From an uncultured Ruminococcus sp. (GTDB lineage: Bacteria > Bacillota > Clostridia > Oscillospirales > Ruminococcaceae), in assembly GCA_900539095.1 (NCBI GenBank), contig UQAR01000038.1, positions 1 to 20,958 on the forward strand: a stretch of 20,958 bases of DNA, given 5' to 3'. The notes beneath the pieces were generated by a model. That model made no database searches. It worked only from the letters and a program-made list of their open reading frames with translations, and was not told where the DNA came from. A program made the position numbers and the translations under genes. Of this stretch, positions 5,257 through 15,700 are shown piece after piece (within the stretch, counting starts at the first letter, position 1; every line of letters begins with the position of its first letter).

Positions 5257-7380
5257 TTGAGCGAATATAACGAACAGCGTGCAGCTTTTGACAAGGCTGT
5301 AAAAACGCTTGACGGCAATGACAGCTTTGCGGCAGCCCGTGCCTTACTTCTTTCGGGCAGCAAGACGGTATCGATGAACCGCAAGATAATCGAGAAAAAT
5401 ATCGATTCATCATGGCTTGCGGAGATAGAAAAGGCTTTGCCGCATCTTGATACGGTCATAAGAAATCCTAGGAATACAATAAAAGAAGTGGAAGAAGTCG
5501 TGCCTATCGCAATGTCCAGAAAGATAACGGTGGAGTCCATAAAGCATTTGGGACAGCATACCGACCTTATTCAGGATATCGACAAAAAGACAGGCAGGAT
5601 AACTCCGTCAAAGATACTCAACATTCATAAAGAGGAAACTCTTGACACATATGAAAACAGATTTGTGAACACCCTTATCGACAGGCTCTACATTTTCATA
5701 AATATCAGATACAATAAGCTTGTCCAGACCGCAGAGGCACAGGAGGCTTATTCTTTTAATTATGACACCTCGGCGGACAGCGGCGACGGCAGAAAGGTCA
5801 ACATCAGCTTTAAGATAGAAACTGTTGACAGTCTTGCCGGCGGCGGCAGCAAGGATACTGACGTTTGGGCAAGGCTCGAAAAGGTCAAGAAGGCTATCGA
5901 GGGATACAAAGGCTCGGTGCTTTGCACCACCCTTGGAAACTCTTTTATCAGACCGCCTGTCATGAGGACTAATGCTATCACAAAGAATGTGGATCTTATG
6001 GCGTGCCTTACGCTGTGGCAATTTATTGAAAGCTACGATAAGGCTGGCTATGAGGTCAATGTTTCTGACACGGCTCAAAGGCCTGATGATTCTTATATCG
6101 AGGATATATACGGTCTGACGGCAATGAACTATATGCTTTTTCGCTCTTATACCCATGGGGCTGACAAGCCCGAGGAGCTGAAAACTCAGAAGAGCAAGAC
6201 CCTTGCACCAAAGGTGGTAAGGCGTTTTGACAGGCAGACCGCAGAGAAGTATGACGTTATCGTCGGCGAGGGCGGTCAGCAGAATAAGGGAAAGAATACA
6301 GATATCGGTATGTCTGCCGAGGAGGCGGGAAGTCTTGCGGCAGAGTTGAACCGAATAGTCGAGATAGAAAAGCAGTTTCTCAAAGACGAGGAGGAACGCA
6401 AAAAGGCTGAGGAGCTTGCGGCTGCCGAGGCTGAAAGAAAACGTGTGGAGCAGGAAAAACTGGAGCGTCAGCGGCGTGAGGAAGAAGAACGCATCAGGCT
6501 CGAGCACGAAGAGGAAGAACGCCGACGTCTTGAGCTTATCCAAAAACAGCAGGCAGAGCGTGCTGCAAGGGAAAAGGCTGAGCGTGAAGAGCGTGAACGC
6601 CGTGAAAAAGAAGAAGAGATCAAGCATGAGGCAAGACGTAAAAGGCAAATGGAAGAACGCCTGCGTCGTGAAGAAGAGCAGCGTGTCCGTGAAGAAAGAG
6701 CAAGACTTCGTGAGGAGAAAAAGCTCGTTCGCAGCAGTCTTGGTTCTGCTATGGGTCAGCAGATGGAAGAGCCTGAGAAGGCTGCACCTGAGATATTCGC
6801 CACGGAGTATGAGTCACCTGAGGTGGCTGCTAAAAAGGCAAAAGAGGCTCAGCAGCAGCGTGAACAGGAACGCCGTGAGCGTGAACGTGCCGAACGGCTC
6901 AAGGCTGAGCGGACAAGTTTTGAGAACAAAGATATCAATGAGATATTCAAGGAGTATTCCAAAAACCCATTTTATATGGCAAAGCGTGGCATGACATATG
7001 TGCTTGCCCATGCTTTCGGCATTATACCTGTGGTAACGGATAATCCTGATTATATCAGAATGCTCAAGGAGAAAAAGGAAAAGGAGCAGGCTGAGGCAGA
7101 GAAGAAACGTACAGAGCGTGAAATGGAGAACATCTATGAGAAATACGCTCCGTATCTCAAGTATGACGTGAAAAGGCGTATCAAGAACAGACAGTTCAAA
7201 AAGAGAAAGCGTCGTGAGCGAAAGAACAGACCGCCTAGACCGTATATTCCGCCGCAGCGTACTGCTGAGGAGCAAAAGGCTATCGACATTGAGATGAAGA
7301 GGCTTTACAAAGAGTATCACGTTTCGGCTGTGGGCAGACTGGTAAGACATTTGAAAGAAAAGTACAGAAAGAAACCTTAG
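5257..7380 (+). CDS. DUF2357-like (McrC-side) protein with long charged helix
   Basis: This is a 707-residue protein. TTG at 5257 is chosen because GAGGAGGG (5243-5250) sits six bases before it; an in-frame TTG at 5239 precedes that site and would translate it. The first third resembles the DUF2357 family that accompanies McrB-like ATPases: ETLDTYENRFV (about 127-137) is its best mark, and RPPVMRTN (about 232-239) lies where the family usually leads into its PD-(D/E)xK nuclease. I see no such nuclease after it. Instead residues about 366-491 are an almost unbroken Glu/Arg/Lys/Gln helix, a coiled coil or single alpha-helix, with a second stretch at about 529-554. A compact segment (about 560-600) with some hydrophobic residues and a basic, Pro-containing tail end the protein. 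There is no signal peptide. I infer that it is a cytoplasmic partner of the preceding ATPase, with a structural and not a DNA-cutting role. Confidence 0.7.
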   Translation: MSEYNEQRAAFDKAVKTLDGNDSFAAARALLLSGSKTVSMNRKIIEKNIDSSWLAEIEKALPHLDTVIRNPRNTIKEVEEVVPIAMSRKITVESIKHLGQHTDLIQDIDKKTGRITPSKILNIHKEETLDTYENRFVNTLIDRLYIFINIRYNKLVQTAEAQEAYSFNYDTSADSGDGRKVNISFKIETVDSLAGGGSKDTDVWARLEKVKKAIEGYKGSVLCTTLGNSFIRPPVMRTNAITKNVDLMACLTLWQFIESYDKAGYEVNVSDTAQRPDDSYIEDIYGLTAMNYMLFRSYTHGADKPEELKTQKSKTLAPKVVRRFDRQTAEKYDVIVGEGGQQNKGKNTDIGMSAEEAGSLAAELNRIVEIEKQFLKDEEERKKAEELAAAEAERKRVEQEKLERQRREEEERIRLEHEEEERRRLELIQKQQAERAAREKAEREERERREKEEEIKHEARRKRQMEERLRREEEQRVREERARLREEKKLVRSSLGSAMGQQMEEPEKAAPEIFATEYESPEVAAKKAKEAQQQREQERRERERAERLKAERTSFENKDINEIFKEYSKNPFYMAKRGMTYVLAHAFGIIPVVTDNPDYIRMLKEKKEKEQAEAEKKRTEREMENIYEKYAPYLKYDVKRRIKNRQFKKRKRRERKNRPPRPYIPPQRTAEEQKAIDIEMKRLYKEYHVSAVGRLVRHLKEKYRKKP

Positions 7381-7383
7381 TGC

Positions 7384-7417
7384 AGGAGGGAGCGTCGGTA
7401 TCATCGGCAAGGTTTTG
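7384..7417 (+). promoter_or_regulatory. Second ribosome binding site split from its start by a hairpin
   Basis: AGGAGGG (7384-7390) is 24 bases before the TTG at 7415, and no earlier in-frame ATG, GTG or TTG follows it. Between them GTCGGT (7394-7399) can pair with ATCGGC (7403-7408), six pairs of which two are G-U, around a three-base loop. Folding this leaves nine bases of spacing. The stem is weaker than the one at 2939-2961. An unusual start codon such as the ATC at 7400 or 7403 is the alternative. Confidence 0.45.
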
Positions 7418-8071
7418 AATGGTGTAAAAAAGGTTCTGGCAATAGTGGGCGGAGCTGCTTTGGCGGCACTGCTTGTGGTGACGGTTTATATAATGGTGTG
7501 CGGCTGCACTGGCAGAACGGCGAGCTTTTTCGGCTACAGCGTGCTGAAAGTAGTGAGCGGCAGCATGGAACCGTCCATACATCAGGGAGATTACATCTAT
7601 ATCAGAAAGACGGATACTGACAGCCTGAGGGCGGGGGACATTATTTCATTCTACTCTCAGGACGACAGCATAAAGGGCGAGATAAATACACACAGGATAT
7701 CCAAAGTTACTGAGGACGGCTCTTTTATCACAAAGGGCGACGCCAACAGGACGGAGGACAGCGTGACGGTGCAAAAAGGCAGCGTTATCGGAAAATACTG
7801 CGGAAAGCTTAGGTTTTTCAGGTGGCTTGGGTCTTTTGCATCGGGAAAAAAGTTGCTTATGCTGTTGGTGATACTGCCGACGGTGTGCATGGCGGCTTAT
7901 GAAGTGAAAACTATCGCAAAGATAAAGATATACTCAAGCAGTGAAGAGGCTGAGAAAGAAAAGGAAAAGCTTATGCGTGAGGCTGTTGAAAAAGAAGTTC
8001 AGCGGCTTATGCAGGAAAATGAGGAAAAGGAGGCGGACGGCGTTGAATCAGGAAAAGATAATGAAAGCTAA
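7415..8071 (+). CDS. sipW: Second SipW-type signal peptidase I
   Basis: This 218-residue paralogue of the peptidase at 2968-3633 has the same plan. It has a membrane helix at about 7-29, Ser50 in SGSMEPS, His93 in THRI, Asp109 in KGDAN, a second membrane helix at about 147-163, and a charged helical cytoplasmic tail (about 173-218) rich in Glu and Lys. The two differ widely in sequence outside the catalytic boxes, so this is an old duplication or a separate acquisition and may imply different substrates. The TTG start is uncertain: the frame is open upstream and the Shine-Dalgarno sequence is distant (see 7384-7417). Its last 29 bases overlap the next gene, which suggests coupled translation. 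Confidence 0.9.
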   Translation: MNGVKKVLAIVGGAALAALLVVTVYIMVCGCTGRTASFFGYSVLKVVSGSMEPSIHQGDYIYIRKTDTDSLRAGDIISFYSQDDSIKGEINTHRISKVTEDGSFITKGDANRTEDSVTVQKGSVIGKYCGKLRFFRWLGSFASGKKLLMLLVILPTVCMAAYEVKTIAKIKIYSSSEEAEKEKEKLMREAVEKEVQRLMQENEEKEADGVESGKDNES

Positions 8072-8495
8072 AATGATAACGGCTATGGTTATCTGCTTTG
8101 CGGCACTGGCAGGGCTGTTCGTTTTCATTGGGCTTTATATGGATAAGTCCGAGGAAGTCAGAAAGACTTACATTGCTAAGTATATGGAAAATCTGTCTGC
8201 CGCCTCTGAGGAGATAGACACTTATCTTGAAAGCGGCAAGGATCTTCCAACGAGATATAACATGATACTTTCGGATATGGGTGCGGCAAGGTCGCTGGTG
8301 TTTCTTATCGACGATTACACTGATGAGCAGAAAGCAATAAACGAACTGCATTACTGCTTGGTTAAATATCCCGAGCAGATGCAGGGCAAGCTTGAGGACG
8401 TGAAAAAGGCACTTGACCATATCACCGAAAATCTTGACAAAGGCTATAAGGAAGTCAACGAGATAGTTGACGCTGTTGATAAAATGGGAAACTAA
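8043..8495 (+). CDS. Small membrane protein of unknown function
   Basis: This is a 150-residue protein. The start is TTG at 8043, nine bases after AAGGAGG (8027-8033); the frame is open further left, but only over the coding sequence of the peptidase gene. A membrane helix spans about 11-33, after a short basic N terminus. The rest (about 36-150) looks helical and charged, with many Glu, Asp and Lys residues, and has no motif I recognise. The gene starts inside the end of the second peptidase gene, a 29-base overlap in another frame. This close coupling suggests a subunit or accessory of that peptidase or of the ATPase pair. Confidence 0.8.
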   Translation: MNQEKIMKAKMITAMVICFAALAGLFVFIGLYMDKSEEVRKTYIAKYMENLSAASEEIDTYLESGKDLPTRYNMILSDMGAARSLVFLIDDYTDEQKAINELHYCLVKYPEQMQGKLEDVKKALDHITENLDKGYKEVNEIVDAVDKMGN

Positions 8496-8513
8496 TGCAA
8501 GGAGGACACAGAC

Positions 8514-8741
8514 GTGAGCAGTAAAGGACAGCTGAAAAGAGAAATAAAGAAATGCAGACTGACTATCGAGGAGATAGAGCGAAAGAGATCACGTTCACAG
8601 TCGGCACTGGTTCAGGCTATTCTTTTGCAGGAAGAGCCTAACGAAATTGATGTTGAGTGGTTCAACAAATACACAGGCGAGATAACCGCTTGCAGAAACC
8701 ACATGATAGAATTGCAGAAAGAGCTTGACTCGATGAAATAA
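8514..8741 (+). CDS. Small soluble helical protein of unknown function
   Basis: This is a 75-residue protein starting at GTG, eight bases after AAGGAGG (8499-8505). It is charged throughout and probably forms a helical hairpin: residues about 1-38 and 50-75 have heptad-like spacing of Leu and Ile, joined by EEPNEIDVEWF (about 41-51). There is no signal peptide or membrane helix. It is probably a cytoplasmic coiled-coil partner of a neighbour that also has charged helices, such as the DUF2357-like protein or the peptidase tails. This partner is inferred from context only. Confidence 0.75.
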   Translation: MSSKGQLKREIKKCRLTIEEIERKRSRSQSALVQAILLQEEPNEIDVEWFNKYTGEITACRNHMIELQKELDSMK

Positions 8742-8755
8742 TGGAGGTCGCCAAA

Positions 8756-9709
8756 GTGGCTGAGCGTAAAGTGATAGAAAAGGCGGGCAGCGAGGACGAG
8801 AAGAAAAAACGCAGGCTGCTCATGCTTAAAATAATACCTGTTGCGGTATTGGCGTTTATACTTATTGCGGTCAGTCTGGCTTGGTTCACTTTGGATAAAG
8901 CACTTGACCTTGACTCGTTCGGCATGAAAAGCGTGGAACAGCCTTTTGAATTAATGACTGTGGGCAGTAAGGATAGCCTTAAAGCTGAGATACTTGACAG
9001 TCTTGGCTACTCGCCGGTAACTGATGATAGCAACATAACTTCTGACGAGAACAACAGGATATACTGGCTGCTTGATGATGAGAGCGGCATGAAGAAAAGC
9101 ATTGAGCCTGGAAGTCACGGAACGCTGACGTTTTATGTTGTTCCGAACCGGTCTGGGGACATGGAGATACAGTTCAACATCGGTCTGACAGGCTACATGG
9201 CAGTGGACAATGACGGCAAAACGGCTTATGAAAAGGTGTCTGATGAAAAGTTGGAGAAACTTTTGAATGGGCATATAATGTTCTTCACCGACTATAAGGG
9301 CGGCAATTATTCAGGCTTTTTGTATGATGAAACACTCACAAGGACTTTTAGCGAATATGAAGTCGGCAAGCCGATTCCTGTGACTGTCTACTGGGTATGG
9401 CCAAACACTTTGGGACAGATACTTCTCACAAGCACCGATGAATATTTGAGCAGTGAAAACGGCGTGCTGTTTGCAGACGAAAGCGAAGAGAGAACAAGTT
9501 TTGCTGACTATATTACAGAGCATACAGATAGTTATTTTAAAACAGAAAATGGCGTTAGTGAGGCTGACAAAGCGGCAATAAGAAAAATGCTGACAGGTCA
9601 GAAATATGACCCGTCACAGCTTGCGTCTTTGAGTTCTATGTACAACAACGCAGACGAAACTATCGGAACAAACGTTAACGAGCTGCTTGTGGAGCTTACA
9701 GCACAGTAA
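8756..9709 (+). CDS. SipW-substrate-like protein with AWFT signal
   Basis: This is a 317-residue protein. GTG at 8756 is preferred because GGAGG (8744-8748) stands seven bases before it; the in-frame ATG at 8741, which overlaps the previous stop codon, has no ribosome binding site. A Lys/Arg/Glu-rich N terminus (1-20) leads to a hydrophobic segment (about 21-41) and AWFT (42-45). The mature part has a beta-rich look, with GSHGTLTFYVVP (about residues 118-129) recalling the beta-sandwich domains of TasA-like proteins, then YWVWP (about 213-217), and a charged helical end. It is a likely second type of fibre or tip subunit, larger than usual for this group. It could remain anchored if uncut. 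Confidence 0.75.
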   Translation: MAERKVIEKAGSEDEKKKRRLLMLKIIPVAVLAFILIAVSLAWFTLDKALDLDSFGMKSVEQPFELMTVGSKDSLKAEILDSLGYSPVTDDSNITSDENNRIYWLLDDESGMKKSIEPGSHGTLTFYVVPNRSGDMEIQFNIGLTGYMAVDNDGKTAYEKVSDEKLEKLLNGHIMFFTDYKGGNYSGFLYDETLTRTFSEYEVGKPIPVTVYWVWPNTLGQILLTSTDEYLSSENGVLFADESEERTSFADYITEHTDSYFKTENGVSEADKAAIRKMLTGQKYDPSQLASLSSMYNNADETIGTNVNELLVELTAQ

Positions 9710-9740
9710 ATTTATCGACCCTGCACGGAGGCAGTTTAAA

Positions 9741-12700
9741 GTGAAAACTATAAGAAATTGTAAAATAAACAGAATATGCTATAAGCTTTACAGCAAGTAT
9801 CGCAAGAATGTTATTTCTTTAGTTACCGCTGCCGTATTGCTTGTTACAAGTATGCCTCTTGCAGACGTTTCTAATGTTGTGTCTAAAATGGTGTCTACTC
9901 TCACAAACACTATTACGGCTATGGCGGCGGATGCGGAAACAGCGGCGGCTAGTGAGTACGTGCAGAGCAATACTCAGAATGGGCAGTACACTGTATCTAA
10001 TGCAACAGACCTGCAAATGCTTTTTAAAGCTGATGCGGCGGTATATGCTGACACAACTATCATGTTTGCGAAGATCGGCGGTAATTTTTCCGCTGAAGAT
10101 CTTGAAGGTATAACAAGCGGATTGGGCAGTGAAACAGCTCCGTTCAAGGGAAAGCTGACTGCAAGCATGGGTTCTGCGATAACTCTGCCTATCGGTTTTG
10201 CTTTATTCAACTATCTCGCTGATTCTGCCGTGATAGACCAAACTGTAACTATCCAGCGTTCAGAAAGCAGCGATACTGCTTTGTTTGCTGAAAATGTTAT
10301 ACATACTGAGGGCAATGACACACCGCAAAACTGGAGCGTTACCGAAGTATCTTACGAGAACGAGGGCAGTGGGAAATATTCGTTCACTTCTGTTATCGGC
10401 GAGATGAAAGACGGCAGTATAGCCAATTTGACTATCCAGTGTGAGAACGATGCCGTTGTATCTAAAACTTCAGGCAACACAGGTCTTGCCTGCGGAACAA
10501 TGGGAAAGAACGCTCAGCTCACTGTCAGCCCTGAAACTGCTAATTTCACGGTCAAGGCAACTAAGACGGCAGGCAGTAATGTAGGTTCACTTGTGGGAGC
10601 AATGTCAAGCGGAGCAAAGTTGACCGTTGCCAAGTCATGCAACTTTACAGGCACTATCACCGGAGAGAACGCAGGCGGTATCGTGGGCAAAGCTACTGAT
10701 AGTGCATTGGTAACAGGCGAGGGAGTTAATGTCAGCGTGACAGGAACGGTCAAAGGTTCTGTATCTGCCGGCGGTATGTTTGGAACTTATATTTTTACTT
10801 CTGATGATACGGATACATTTTTGTCTGACCTTCAGCTGACGAACTGGAGCGGTATAAATGTAAAGTTGGATTCTTGTGCAACAAGCAAAGGAAATACCAT
10901 TGTGGGCGGCTTGTTTGGTTTGCTGATAAACAACTCCAACGGCAATGCTGTTGCAATAAACGGTTCAGATGATATAACTGTTGGTTCGTCATTTCTCGGT
11001 TCGATACTGTCCTCTTGCTATGGTGGTATTGTCGGCAGATATCAAACATCAAAATTGACGAATTCTTTGGTTTTTAAAAATGTAAACACTCAGCTCGGCA
11101 GTTTCAAAAATGTGAATGATGTCGGCGGAGTCATCGGAAATATATACCAAAATCAGAATGCGTATGTGAAGATAGATTCAGCTCATGTTTCAATGCCGGA
11201 AAACGGCACTTCCAACAACAATAACGGTGGTCTTATCGGCTATGTATATCATGGAACTATCGACGTATATGGCAATGTAACTATATCTGATAAGGGTGCG
11301 TCAGCAACAAATTTTGGCGGACTGATAGGCAGATTTGTCGATGGCGGCAGTATTCTTAGAATAAGCGGAAAAACCGACTTGACAGACGCTTATCCTGCAA
11401 GTGCCAGTGCAAATAGGTGTCAAATTGTCGGCATGAGAGGCGACGCTTTGGTTTATGCTCTTGGAAATGGTACTTCTTTAGGTGATAATGGTTCAGGCTG
11501 GCAGCTTATTAGAAATTCATCTGTAAAAATTGATGATATGAACTGGGGCGGTGTTCTGCGAATTGACGGAACGAACCTTACTGAGAGTGAGAACAGTGTT
11601 CAAGGCAGGGATACTGATGTTTTGTATTTTGATAAGGACGCCCACATTGTAACGATAAAAGGCTTTGAAAGCAATAATGTGAAAATATATAACAAAGCTG
11701 ATTTTGCCCGTATTGCTTTGATAATGCAGCAGTCTGAAAATACATATGTTAGGTATAGTAAAAATTCCGTTAAAAAGTCAGATATGCTTGCGGCGACTAT
11801 TGGTCTTAATATTGATATTGATATAAGCGACACAGGTCTTACTGGCTTTATGCGTGATAGTGACAAGGATACTTTCACAGGTACATTCAACGGTAATAAC
11901 AAAAAATTCACTATGACTGTTGGAACAAATGATGCTAATGTAGTTTTCCATACTTTTAACGGTTTTTTTGCAAAGACAAGCGGTGCTAAAATAAGTAATG
12001 TGACGCTTAAATCCACATTCAATATCGTTGGAGATAACACAAATGACGCTAATAAGTGTCACATTGGCTCTGTGTCTGCATATAACAGCGGAGCATTGAC
12101 TGTAGATAATGTAAAAGTCAATGTAAAGGCATCTCCAAGTGGTGTATTTACGAACTTTGTCGGAGGAATGGTGGGATATGTTGATGACGCCACGAGCGAT
12201 GTGTCATTTACTGATTCCACTGTAACTGCTGATCTTACATATAATGCCGGCACCACTTCGAGAGACTGCACTGTTCTTGGCGGGGTTATCGGTTTGGTAG
12301 ACGGTGTAAGTAGTAAGCCGGCTGATGACACTGGCATCAAATTCAATAATGTGACTGTGAGCGGAACAATAACAGATAACCACAATGGCAGTAACGCAAG
12401 AGTTGGCGGACTTATTGCCGAAGTCAGAGGAAAAGCCGAAGAAGTATCTTACAATACCAAACATAATAATATTTTCATCACGAATGTTAATATCGATAAT
12501 TTAACGATAAATGCAAATGGCAAAGTAAACAACAGCGGTGGATTTTTCGGTCACAACTGGTATAGAGTAGAGGTAACTCTGGATAGCCTGACTGTAAATG
12601 GATGCCATTTGAATGTAACGAAAGGTACTGAGCTTGGTGGTCTTGTGCTTTCCACAACAGGCTATTGGAAGATAAGCAAAGTAAAATTTGCAGGAACAGA

Positions 12701-15700
12701 AGTAAATGCACCAATGGTCAATAGATATGGTATGCTTGCTGCTACACTTTTTGGCAGAAGTTCAGACCCGTATGGCTTTAATTATCAAACTGGTGCAGCT
12801 GGTAGTGGTTATAAATGCTTGTCAGATGCGACATATTTTGAATTTATCACTCCTAACGGTTATAATATAACTGACACAACAATAAAAATAAAGTCATCTT
12901 ATACAATGTTTGACGAAATTGCAGCACGTAGTCTTAAAGAATCATCGGAATTTGTTTCAAGTGCTCAGGCTATAATCTCTATCCCTGCTGTTAATGAAAA
13001 TGGCGACTATTTGGTAGATATGGACGGTGTTCACTGCAATACTTATCAGAATCAGACAAAGAATGGTACTGCTAATTGGAGACCAGATCCTAATTCAAGG
13101 TATTATTATAATATTCATAAGTATAAGGATGCACCTAAAAACTTAAAGACCGGCGGCGAAAGACTGATGCAGTGGAGCACGAAACTTTTTGCTGCGAATA
13201 ATATTAAAAATTATATTTATAATGGTAGTATATCTTTTCCAACAGATAAAAAAATTGATCTAAAGGGCTATTCTTACTATCCTGTTGATACTGCTGGCTG
13301 TACTATAGGGACTTCTGAAATTGCTTTTTATAATAAGGAATTCAATGAGTCCGAAAATGCTGCTAATGGCAATACTGATGATTATGCTCGTACAACTGAA
13401 GGCAAAAACACCAACCATTCTCAGCATTATATGATGCAGAGCGGAATTTTTAGAAATTGTAACAGTTCTATAAATAATCAGGTTAAGGTCGACGGCAAGC
13501 TGACGCTAAAAGGCAACATCGGTATGGTCGATGGCGGCTCAGGTGCATTGATCTGCGGCAGTGTCACTAATGAAAATAGCATTAAGAGGTATGTTCAGGT
13601 CACGGACAAGGGCAGTATAGTGCTTGACGGTCTGTATGTGAACAACAGCAACATTGCTAAAACAGATTATGCACCTTTGCTTATAAACAAAATAGAAAAT
13701 TATGCTGAGATCACAATAAAAAATGTTTCAGCGGCAAAGCATAAAAATACTGACCCAGCATATGATATGGGCGAACAGGCTTATGCTGCGACGAGCCTTA
13801 TCGGTGATGTTGGAAGTGCAACAAGTCATGACCTGCTGTTAAGCTTTTCAGGCATAAAGCTTGCCGCACGCAGCAATGATTCTATTTTCAGCAAGGCAAC
13901 GCTTTTGAACAGTTTCCAGTACAGCGGTTCGACTTCTACAGGCACATATAACTACTCCTATGATGAGGACTGGGACAAAAACTCAAGCGGTGAATACAAG
14001 CGAAATGTCACATACGGCAAGGAGGTTACGTCCTCGCTTAAAAACCCTAACCAGCAGAATAAATATTATGGCGATTGGGACGCAGATGACAGATACACTT
14101 CACCTGAAGAGGGTAAAACGAGCGAGGCTTATGACTTCATCAGTACGGGTTATCTGCCATATGTTGCAAAGAGCAAGGTTACAGATAGCAGTCTTTCGGA
14201 TTCGCAGTATCATGAGATAGACGTAAACGTAAGGCGACCAAATCTAAACAAGGGCTGCGGAACATATTCTGACCCTTATATTATAGATGACGGCGACCAG
14301 CTTGTCACCGTTGCCAATGCTATCAATGGCACTATAAATGTCAACTGGGAGGTAAACTATAATCCAGCAGTAAGCACTAACAAGCCTACTGTTGACGGCA
14401 AAACTGCTTTTTGCAGCTCTAGTAATACAACTCATCAGAAGTATAAATATAATGGTACAGAGTTTAAATCTTCTGAGGACAGCAATTCTACCGTTAGTGC
14501 GAACGATCTCAAAAAGTATCTTTGCGAGGCATACTATTTGATAGACGGAGATATCACTCTCGGCAAAACTTTTGCAGGTCTTGGCGGAACGGAAAATGAT
14601 AAGGTTTTCCGTGGCGTTATCATCGGCAAAAAGGACGGTACGTCATGCCCGAAGATCACGAACAAATCGCAATCTTCGCTTATCAGATCCAGCGGCGGCA
14701 GCGTTGTTAAAGATGTTAATATCGTAAACACTGTGACACGAGAACTCACAAAAACTGATACCGCTCAGATAACCTATGCAACAAATTCCAGTGAGATATA
14801 TGGCGGCGTTATAGCTGTCGTTTCCGGCGGTGACAACATTATAGACAATGTAAGCGTTCAACAGCCTGGGTTAAGCTTTAATGGTTCAGCTAAATATCTT
14901 ATCCCTGCAGGCGGTTATGTGGGTGCTGTTATATACGGCGGCGTGATATTCCGCAACATGGGCACAGCGGCTGCGTCAAGCAAGCTCACTATTGGTGAAA
15001 CGGCTGAAACTGATACACAGCATTTGTATGTGAACCCGTATATCGGAAGAGTTGTAAATGGATTTGCTATTGAAGAGGGAACAAAGTTCGGCAAGTCCAC
15101 CACTTTGGATAATGGCAAAAAGAACTATCCTATCACGCAGCTCAATGACAATTACAGTGATGATGAGAAACTTGTTATAGGCAATCCGAAATTCACTGGA
15201 TTTGATGTTATCAAAGTCCCTAATGCTCAGGCATTGTCTATGCTTTCCATAATATCACAGTCAGGTATGGGTTATACAGATAAATACAACGATACCTGCG
15301 GTTACGGTTGGTATACGTCTACCCATACGGCTGAATATTCAGGCGTTGGCTCTGCGGGGCTGACTTATGATAATGAGGATTACCAAAATGCGATATCGGA
15401 TTATCAGCGTTTGGATCTAAAAAACAGCAAAAACAATGATTATGACAATAAAATTTCCCTTATGCTCAAAAAGTACGTTCCAGCGGCTGTAAATAGTGAT
15501 ACAAAGACCAAATACTATGAGGCAAAATGGTCACATGTAGACGGCAGAAACTACACTATCGAGCTTACCGGAGATGGTGACTACGATTTGACTGACACAG
15601 GTTTCCGTGGAATAAATCAGATGTTTTCAGCAAGTCTTGGAAAAACGAATTGTGGCTATTCACTTTCTTTTGTAAAGATCAATGGCAATGGTCACAAGAT

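Noticed and set aside
5608..6648. A 346-codon open frame on the minus strand
   Set aside because: It is antisense to the DUF2357-like gene. Its Phe/Leu-rich product is the mirror of the Glu/Lys/Arg-rich helix. The same reasoning removes the basic + strand frame at 6416-6994.
3655..7380. A functional McrBC restriction system
   Set aside because: The ATPase has a membrane helix, no DNA-recognition domain is visible, and I cannot find a nuclease in the partner. The neighbours are envelope genes.
8741..8743. ATG start overlapping the previous stop codon
   Set aside because: No ribosome binding site precedes it, whereas GGAGG at 8744-8748 fits the GTG at 8756. Coupled restart at the ATG remains possible and would add only five residues.
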